Part shown: positions 57,185-64,000 of the stretch, piece after piece
Layout: every line of letters starts with the position of its first letter
Numbering within the stretch: position 1 is the first letter of the stretch
Position numbers and translations under genes: made by a program
The notes under the pieces: generated by a model
What the model was told of the DNA's origin: nothing
What the model saw: only the letters and a program-made list of their open reading frames with translations
Databases searched by the model: none
From: Allodiplogaster sudhausi
Taxonomy: Eukaryota; Nematoda; Chromadorea; Rhabditida; Diplogasteridae
Reading direction: 5' to 3'
Assembly (NCBI GenBank): GCA_945643635.1
Contig: CALZFC010000248.1
Span: 7,553,501-7,617,500 of the forward strand
Length of the DNA: 64,000 nucleotides

Positions 57185-57334
57185 TGTTCCTTGAACGGTT
57201 GGAAAAGTGGAGCCATGAGCTGGGTCCCGATCATCTCGAAGATCAAGTCCGGCGTCCAGGTGATCACGGGTGATCCTAAGGGAGCACTCCAGACACAAAA
57301 GGAGTTCGGCCAGAGATGCCCCGTCGTCTCGCAG
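57185..57334 (+). CDS. Exon of a TQ.EF / CPVVSQ repeat protein
   Basis: Fifty codons after TTTTAG in phase 0: NGWKSGAMSWVPIISKIKSG, then VITGDPKGALQTQKEF and QRCPVVSQ. The pattern PIIS-KS-Q-ITGD-GA--TQ-EF-CPVVSQ resembles an animal family of tandem ~35-residue helical units of unknown function that I know only loosely. The exon would end at CAG|GC, a GC-type donor, or before it. No upstream or downstream exon was found, so it may be an isolated remnant. A degenerate duplicate lies at about 56.2 kb. Confidence 0.5.
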
Positions 57335-57339
57335 GCATG

Positions 57340-58336
57340 CACATTTTTCATTAGCCCTCACCTAATTTTTCCACCTTTTTAAAGGTGAAAAATAAGCCAC
57401 AAACTCAATCATTAGCATGTGATTTAGACAGACCCTATTAAAGAGGTCGAACAAATTCAAATAGAATATGGCTCAGTTTCGTGCGCCCTTAACAAGCCGT
57501 AATCGACATTTTTATTTGCTTTAACTGCGTACTGGGAAATCCTACGAATTACTTTCTAAAAATATGCTGGGATCTTCAAAAAGGCTTATCCGGCATACAC
57601 AAAGAATGGAAATATTTTTACCACCTTGCGTTTCATACATATGAAAAGGTAGCGAGGAGAGTGAGAGTAGGAGTGACGAGGAAGACGAGGAGTACGAGAA
57701 TGTGGATGTCATCGTGCCGAGAGTCAGTGGGGATGGAAGAGAATGGTGAGAGATAGAGACAGAAAGATTGTTATATACATACATACATACAAGAATGAAC
57801 GTAGTCATAAAATATTAAGGTCCAAGATTCTGGAGGCGCAATCAAGAAAAGGTGAGAAAAAAAGTATATAAATTCTTGGCACTGAAAAATAGATCAATAC
57901 TATTAGCACTATGTGGTAGTTGCATGTGCAAACCATATTTCGCAAGGATATAACCGATGGTACTGTATATGTCCGTATTTAGACGGCAAACGAAGTGAGA
58001 AAGCTCGAGAAATCAAGCGAGGCGTTGCCAGAAGGAAAGCGTCAGAAGCTTGGCCGAAAGGTTATCGATGTCTTCAAGAGTTTGACGTAGATTTAAGATT
58101 AGTACTGTTTATATGTCACTCATTGTGATGATCAAGGGCAGGGCTCTTTTATTTAAAAAAAATCTCCAAAATTTGTTTAAACCGTCCGTCAGCGGTGATT
58201 ATGCTTCTCTTTGAGGTATGATTTTGTTCATGCAAAGCGGATTTAGGAAACGCGGATCACATTCAATAGATTTTTTTTATGATTAATGGCGAAATAAATT
58301 AAATAAAAACAAATATTTTCGTAAAATAGAATCCTG
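57340..58336. other. Interval with one short uncertain frame
   Basis: 57913-58128 (plus) encodes a basic 71-residue peptide (CICPYLDGKRSEKAREIKRG) of unknown relation. A GA/CT-type stretch lies near 57640-57730. Otherwise nothing recognised. Confidence 0.3.
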
Positions 58337-61192
58337 TTAGTCTGTATCGCACCAGACATGTAGGCATTTGACGAAAGAGTTAAGGACAGAGTTGAGCTGG
58401 TACTCGAGGGACTCGTTCTTCAAATCAAGATATGAACTCAGCGCGAAAGCGGGCATCGCCACGAAGATAACGGCGCCCGCGGCGAGGAAAGCGCGTCTTA
58501 TCAGCTGGCAAGAAAAGAAGCATTAAGAAGGCGTCTCTGCAACACTCAAGGATAGCTTAAAGCATGAAAACATTGAGTTTCATGCTCCTTTAGCGCAGTT
58601 TTGTGTGGTAGGGTTGTCAGGTCTCGGCCAAAGCGATGTAACTCCAGGCCACTTGAGGCCGTGTGCTATGTTACACAATTTTAAGACCGGTTGCTTATAC
58701 AATAATAATAGATGTTATTGTTCTTTTAAATCATTTTTCTTCTTCTGAATATTGATGAGATATGCTGTTATCCGCAGAATTCGAGCGGACCTTGAGGACG
58801 AGAATATTTTCTCGTAATTGCGTCCGCAAACTGAGCGTATAATCGGAAAAGCGAGTTTGCTGAAGCCGACGCACTCGTCGCTTGTTCCATTCTAGTAGAG
58901 CAAAGTACATCTGAAAGAAGAGGCTGGAAGTTTTTCTCTATTTTACTTATCAAACATGCAGTCCCGCCAACTCAAGAACATAAATTAATTTAATTAATTA
59001 GATTAATTTAAATAATTTCAATTGATTTCTCAGCGCCCAAGACGCATTTTAAAGAATTTTGCCGATCAAGCTCGACCAGTTTGACTCTTTTAAATAGGGC
59101 GTTAAAATTGGTTTCTCAAAACGAGTTTCTGTCGCAGTATATTAATTTTCTCACCAAAATCCAAACTAATGTTACTACCGTATTTATCAGCGTCGAATTA
59201 GCCAATATTGAACAGAAAACGCTATTGAAATACGCCTTGAGTATTTAAAAATCATTTCAAATTATTTAATTAATTAATCGAATTAATTTATGCACCTGAT
59301 GTGTGGGCGGGACTACATATACTTACTCCTTCGATTGCAGGAATACGGTATCTCTCAACCAAAATAACTTATATCCGCCGATGAGCCTTTTACCTTCCTA
59401 TTCATCGATATCGCTCTCTTTTATATCTTCTTTTTTGCCATGTAAACAGCAGTATTAGAAGTATATCCAGCAACAAAAAAACATACGCAAGCGCTTGCTC
59501 CAAGTGGAAGAAGAAAAGCCAAGAAGTACGTGTACGCAGACATAACACCTGTACGAAGCAAAACAAGAATATTATATGTGCATTTTTTTAAGATAATTTA
59601 ATTTAAACAAATATTGAGGCTCAATGGCTTATTGTTACATAGATACATTATGCACCCTTTTTTCCTTGCCATCCGGGATCAGATATTTTCTTTCAACAAC
59701 TGCGCGAATAAAAATTCAGTCTGTTTTCCGAATTTCTTTTTTAGCTATCTTCGGGAATTCACAGTACTACTTGACATGTCTCAACTTTTATTCGACACCG
59801 GGCCGGAAGCTAAATAGACGGCATTTTTGTTGGGTTATTTCTCCGACTTTCGGGTAGTTTTAGTTGGATAAATAGTTTATTATTCTAGAACATCTCTCAT
59901 ATAAAATTTTTGGGTAATAAGCGATTTGCTAATTTGCGATTTTTTAACCCTCAATATTTGAAGTGAAAATATAAATTTATGCAAATTAGCACTGCAATTT
60001 TGCTTAACAGAATCGATTACTATTAAGATATGCTCATTGTGTTCAGTATGGTCATGATAAACTTACATTCGTTTATAGCGATCGCTATTGCAGTAGAAAA
60101 GGCGACATTACTTGTTATCAGAACGATGGAAATGTAGAGACGAGTCGACTGCTCGTAATCGTGGACGAGAACTGTTGCAATGGCCCTGCATAAAGGAAAA
60201 AAATTAACTTCGTAATTCTTGGCAGCCCATCAAAGGCTTACTGTAAGTAAATATTCGTGAAATATTATAAGAAATCACTATAATATATTAGGAATATTTG
60301 TTTCAGTGTGTGTATGTTCTTTGGGGAGTGCGAGGAGGTGGAGACGATATGTATATCGTATATCATTCTGTCATTTTTGTTTTATTTTTCTGAATCGGCC
60401 AACCTCTCAATAACGACGAGAATTATGGTGTGCATATAGTAAACGCTGCCAAAGATACGAATACCAGAAAGACCACGCAGTGCAGTGTGTTCTGGTTCTG
60501 AAAAGGAAAACAAATGCAATGGAATTCAACATTTTAACATTTATGACCTACATTGGATCTTTAAAATAACATTTCAATCGATCATTGCCTCTTTTGGCAT
60601 GATTTTTCTAGGCTCCACGTCACAGAAAAATATCCGTTTGCTTGGTATGATTCCTTAGTCATGGAATGAAATGAAATAAGAGCACAATGACACCACTACC
60701 CAAGAATATAAAGAGGCCAACATCGCCGATCCCAAGCTGAACTACACGGGCATAGAGCACGAACAAAAACGACCAGATAGCCGACCAGACAACGTATGTT
60801 AGATTGATGTGCACGATGCGTGGACGAATGAAGAGCGGAAGGAGGACGGTCATACTCACGGCTGCCACCACCAGGGAGATTGCCTGTGGAGAAATAATTA
60901 AAAAAAAACATTAGGTGCATCTCTAAAGAAAAGGTGTAAGAAAGCAGGATTATTTCAAATTTTACAAATAAATAGAGTAAAGATGTACACATTATAAGAA
61001 AGGGAGAAAATGATGAAAAGAGACAGAGATGCTGAGGAAAAGAGCGAGAAGAGCAAAGAAAAACGTTGCGTTTTTAAACCGAGAGAATTGAACCTCTAGA
61101 ATGAGAAGCACACGGTAGACCATGATGAGCGATTCGTCTTTGATGCTGTTTGCGTACGTGTACAGCGTAGTCCCGCAATAGGAGCTCGCCAT
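58337..61192 (-). CDS. Sre-class serpentine (7TM) chemoreceptor
   Basis: Seven exons join perfectly in phase: 61192-61094, 60883-60700, 60497-60404, 60185-60067, 59548-59487, 58910-58791 and 58504-58337, about 281 residues. The Sre family consists of nematode-specific G-protein-coupled receptors, mostly of chemosensory neurons. Supporting features are several hydrophobic helices, HINLTYVVW after the first helix, the segment GSVYYMHTIILVVIERAIAT with the family's ER-AT motif, HDYEQSTRLYIS (DYE), and YTLSLRTQLRENI before the sixth helix (family pattern Y-LS-R-QL-EN). The start is an in-frame ATG; an upstream exon ending at the AG before 61249 is possible. Every acceptor is a good CAG. It looks intact, a little shorter than a typical Sre (~330 residues). 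Confidence 0.85.
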
Positions 61193-61259
61193 TTCGGTGC
61201 CGTCGGAGCTTCTTTGGGAGCCTTTCTCCTCCTTTGAAAGTCTGGCCAACTAGAGTTTA

Positions 61260-62766
61260 TGTAGCTTTTTCAGGCGGACAGACATCTATGCGCCATATGT
61301 TATTATATATGTACATAGATATGTACATATATACATACATGCCAGTGCAGGAATAAATGATGTTTCTAGAATGAATGAAGCAAGGATTTTTAAAAATTAC
61401 CTCGGCAAGCAAGCAAAAGTGTAGCTTGCACATACGAGTGAGCGAAATTACTACTTTTGGTTCTGTCGAACTTCCATATCGATAACAATTTAATCGCGAC
61501 TTGATGTGGATATCTTGCGAATGGGAAGAAGAGTTGGCAGATGTGACAGAACAGCCGCACATTGAATATAAAGTTCGGCCTCATGTACCAGAACTTCAGT
61601 CGGCAGTCTCCGGGCAGCGGTGTATACTAATAGAAAACAATGTAGTTTGCCAGCGTGTGGTTCGAATCCGGGCGCGGACAAAGCTTTTGCAAGATTTCAT
61701 GGAGTTGGTGACATCGAGATGTTGCTAGCTTGTACTCAACCGGTGACAACAACGCAAATTTTGCGAGAAGTCAATGCCATGCCGGCCGCATTCAAAAGGA
61801 CCAAATGGAATACTTCGCTTCAGAAAGCGTTTTCAGGAAAATCACGTATACATGAATACGAGATACTAATTCCGTTAAATATATTGAAAAGTTGATATAA
61901 TTATGCTTCCAGCAAGTAAACATGTCAAATTTGGTGCGACTACCAAACACTATAGGAAAATGCACATCAGTTTTTGCCCATAAATTTGACTGAAAAATTG
62001 TCATATGTGACAAATCTTGTTCAAAAACAGATTTGTTTTTCTTATTAATATGTTTGACACATGAAACTTTTATGCCGTAGCATTTTAAACTACTAATTCT
62101 CTCGCCTGGAATTACATGGGTACGGTAGATTCTTTGCATTTGGATGAATTTGGGGATCATTTTCACTTCGACTTTTTCTGGGATAGTTAGCCGGTTCGCC
62201 TCTGCTTTCTCTCCTTTGAGAGTAGCTTCTTTGTTCCGCCGTTATAGTCCGCCTTGTCGTTTGTCCGTTCTTTCTTGGCACAAGTAATAAACTTGCTGCT
62301 CTCTGCCCTTGAAAGACTCACATATTATTGTGTTCGTTCTTGGGATCTCTCCCAAAAGGTTAGGGTGTTCTCCGGATGAAGGAGCTATTCAGGATTGAGA
62401 CTAGGTCGTGGGAATTGATAGGGTCTGTGAGATCTATTTTTGCTATCGCCCTTTGTCGCCTATTTGTGATCCTCCTCAACCTCTTTCTCCCTTCTCTGTC
62501 CCTTCATTTGACCCTCTCATCAGGCCTTTCTTCTTGCTTTCCCCGTCCTGGATCTCTGCCCCTCTCTTCTTCTTCCGTCTTTACTTTCTTTAATAGTGCT
62601 CTCGTATGAACCAAATACCCGTTAAAACTTTTGTCAATATCTATTCAGGAACTGGTTAAAAACATCGAACTTCGTAAAAAAAAAATCAATGAATACCAAC
62701 AGATTCTGCTTGTAGTATATTCACTTAATTCAGCGATATTCTCCTCTTATGTTGTCTTCCATTCGC
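61260..62766. other. Intergenic, no gene recognised
   Basis: A perfect polymerase-III B box (GGTTCGAATCC) lies at 61661-61671, but no complete tRNA fold surrounds it. 62290-62610 is pyrimidine-rich on the plus strand with a hydrophobic chance frame. Nothing else called. Confidence 0.35.
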
Positions 62767-62842
62767 TCACTGCCACGATCTGATCAATTGCTCAAAGTAG
62801 GCGTCGGCCGCAGTTTTCGGATCTTCTTTTCTCACTTCACTC
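62767..62842 (-). CDS. Terminal exon of an unidentified gene
   Basis: After TGGTGCAG the minus strand reads SEVRKEDPKTAADAYFEQL, then IRSWQ and TGA, with phase 2 at the acceptor. It is clean, charged and typical of a C-terminal helix. The gene would continue rightward; I did not find the preceding exon with confidence. Confidence 0.5.
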
Positions 62843-63100
62843 CTGCACCAGAGTAAGATATTAATCTTGCTCAGTTATCAAAGAAGAAGAAAATAACGTC
62901 AAAAAAACGGAGAAATCTCTACATTCCCTACGAGCGATTTGATGCACTTTACATAAACATTTTACGCATTCACGATCAAAAAATGTAAATATGGCGAAAA
63001 TAATCGTGCAATCGTCGTGCTGATTCTGCGAAAACGTCTTTTAAATAGTGTCGCTTTCAAGTAGTCGCGAAGAGCCGAATCGAGTAGATCAAAAAGCCGA

Positions 63101-63127
63101 AGATGAGCGACGGACACCTTGGCTCGG
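63101..63127 (+). CDS. Candidate first exon with strong donor
   Basis: ATGAGCGACGGACACCTTGG begins a nine-codon start (MSDGHLGSG) that ends at a textbook donor, G|GTAAGA. If real, the gene continues rightward, possibly beyond the window. Support is the donor and local composition only. Confidence 0.25.
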
Positions 63128-64000
63128 GTAAGAAACACGAAATTTATAAACTCTTGAATAAATTTATCTCTCTATGAGTCATAAGACTAGTGAAAAGTGG
63201 ATTTATTTTTGGATTTTTTAAGACTTGTCATGTTCAACCGATTTTTATAGCTTACCGCTCTCCTCTTCGCTTTCGTCAACTGCCTTCATGTCTGGTACGA
63301 TTCAAGACTAATCGGATTTTATTTGACGAAAATATTTTTTTATTTAATATATTCCGAGAGCATTTTGAACTTTGCGAACGCGGGTTATAAGGGATTGTGT
63401 GATAAGAGTACAAAACAAAGGAGATTCCGCTTTGGGTCAGGAGTCTTTTCATTTGTGGCGGATTTTTTTTGGCGTCCAGGTTTGGCGCCCGTCATTGTCC
63501 ATGCGGATCACAGCGATTCAAGGTGGTAGTTTGTGAAAAGTTTGATGTGCCTTTGGTGCGCTGAGTGCGCCTTTGTACAGTTTCGGTGTGTATATCTAAT
63601 TTCGAAGTCGGCACAGAAACAATTCGTTCAGTAGGTCAAACTAAAACAAACAAAAAATATACACTATTTGGAAAGCTGCCTTCATTGAAATATGTGTAAA
63701 AACATCATAATACTTTCAGCCTCTGACACAAATACATTCCACTTAGAACGAGGTAACAAATTATCTATTCAATCCCTTCTTGTTAAACGTTCGTGTCAGA
63801 TAAGAAAGCATTTTCAAGCGTCTGATTAGGGTACACAAAAGTCTTTTAGGTCTGAACTAATCCCCACTTGTTGTTATCAGCTCTGCTGCTTCTGGCACTC
63901 GCCCGTATATTCGAGTTGCCTAATCAATGTCCTTATCAGATAAAATAAAAGGAAAAGGATGACATTAGCTGCCGCGAGCTGCATCAGCCATGCACCAGTT
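63128..64000. other. Right edge, no gene recognised
   Basis: AT-rich with no confident exon. The segment 63410-63530 is less AT-rich but has no consistent frame with splice sites. Confidence 0.35.

Noticed and set aside
61600..61685. Possible tRNA gene
   Set aside because: A perfect B box is present and a 6/7 acceptor-like pairing can be drawn, but no D arm, anticodon arm or T stem of proper size forms. At most a decayed tRNA or SINE.

Overview
This is eukaryotic, animal-type DNA, most likely from a free-living nematode. The strongest taxon marker is a seven-exon chemoreceptor gene of the nematode serpentine class Sre at 58.3-61.2 kb (minus). Exons are short, introns are compact, and acceptors are of the TTNCAG type. 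The genus cannot be fixed from sequence alone; a Pristionchus-like diplogastrid is a reasonable guess (inference). The window reads like a chromosome-arm region: small lineage-restricted gene families, segmental duplications, decayed gene copies, DNA transposons and large GA/CT microsatellites.

Layout. 1-4 kb: an unrecognised intronless minus-strand gene and a relic of an acyl-CoA-synthetase last exon. 5-6.2 kb: the 3' end of a LINE. 6.2-11.1 kb: two small cysteine-rich single-pass membrane proteins (plus), the first with an inverted, frameshifted copy of its ectodomain exon. 11.5-12.6 kb: a Tc1-like long-inverted-repeat element. 13-19.5 kb: a foldback repeat, a two-exon gene with a 21-bp coding repeat, and a beta-propeller-like gene with a decayed partial copy upstream. 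19.7-23.8 kb: a second Tc1-like foldback carrying a nested 2.47-kb transposon. 23.9-29.5 and 33.8-39.6 kb: two tandem 14-exon AMP-forming acyl/coumarate-CoA-ligase-like genes (minus), both damaged. Between them, 31.0-32.7 kb, is a small secreted-type gene. 40.7-42.4 kb: another ligase relic, a 183-bp tandem repeat and a hairpin cluster. 42.4-45.0 kb: an orphan large-subunit rRNA fragment. 46.8 kb: a thioesterase exon with a frameshift. 48.7-52.2 kb: an atlastin/GBP-like GTPase with a charged 11-residue-repeat tail. 53.7-57.3 kb: a segmental duplication interrupted by a hAT-like element with GGGCCGGGCC arrays. 58.3-61.2 kb: the Sre gene. 62.8-64 kb: two gene edges.

The most unusual observation is inside the two ligase genes. 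The intron before exon 13 has filled with tandem copies of the first ~50 bp of exon 13, each with its own splice acceptor and embedded in GA/CT repeat: two extra copies in gene A and eight in gene B, at about 130-153-bp spacing in B. Donor-side pieces of the same exon are amplified in the next intron. The two genes carry different lesions: a nonsense codon and lost splice sites in B, lost splice sites and a broken exon-4 junction in A. Splice junctions were deduced by hand from GT/AG sites, reading frame and comparison of the two copies; none has transcript support here.
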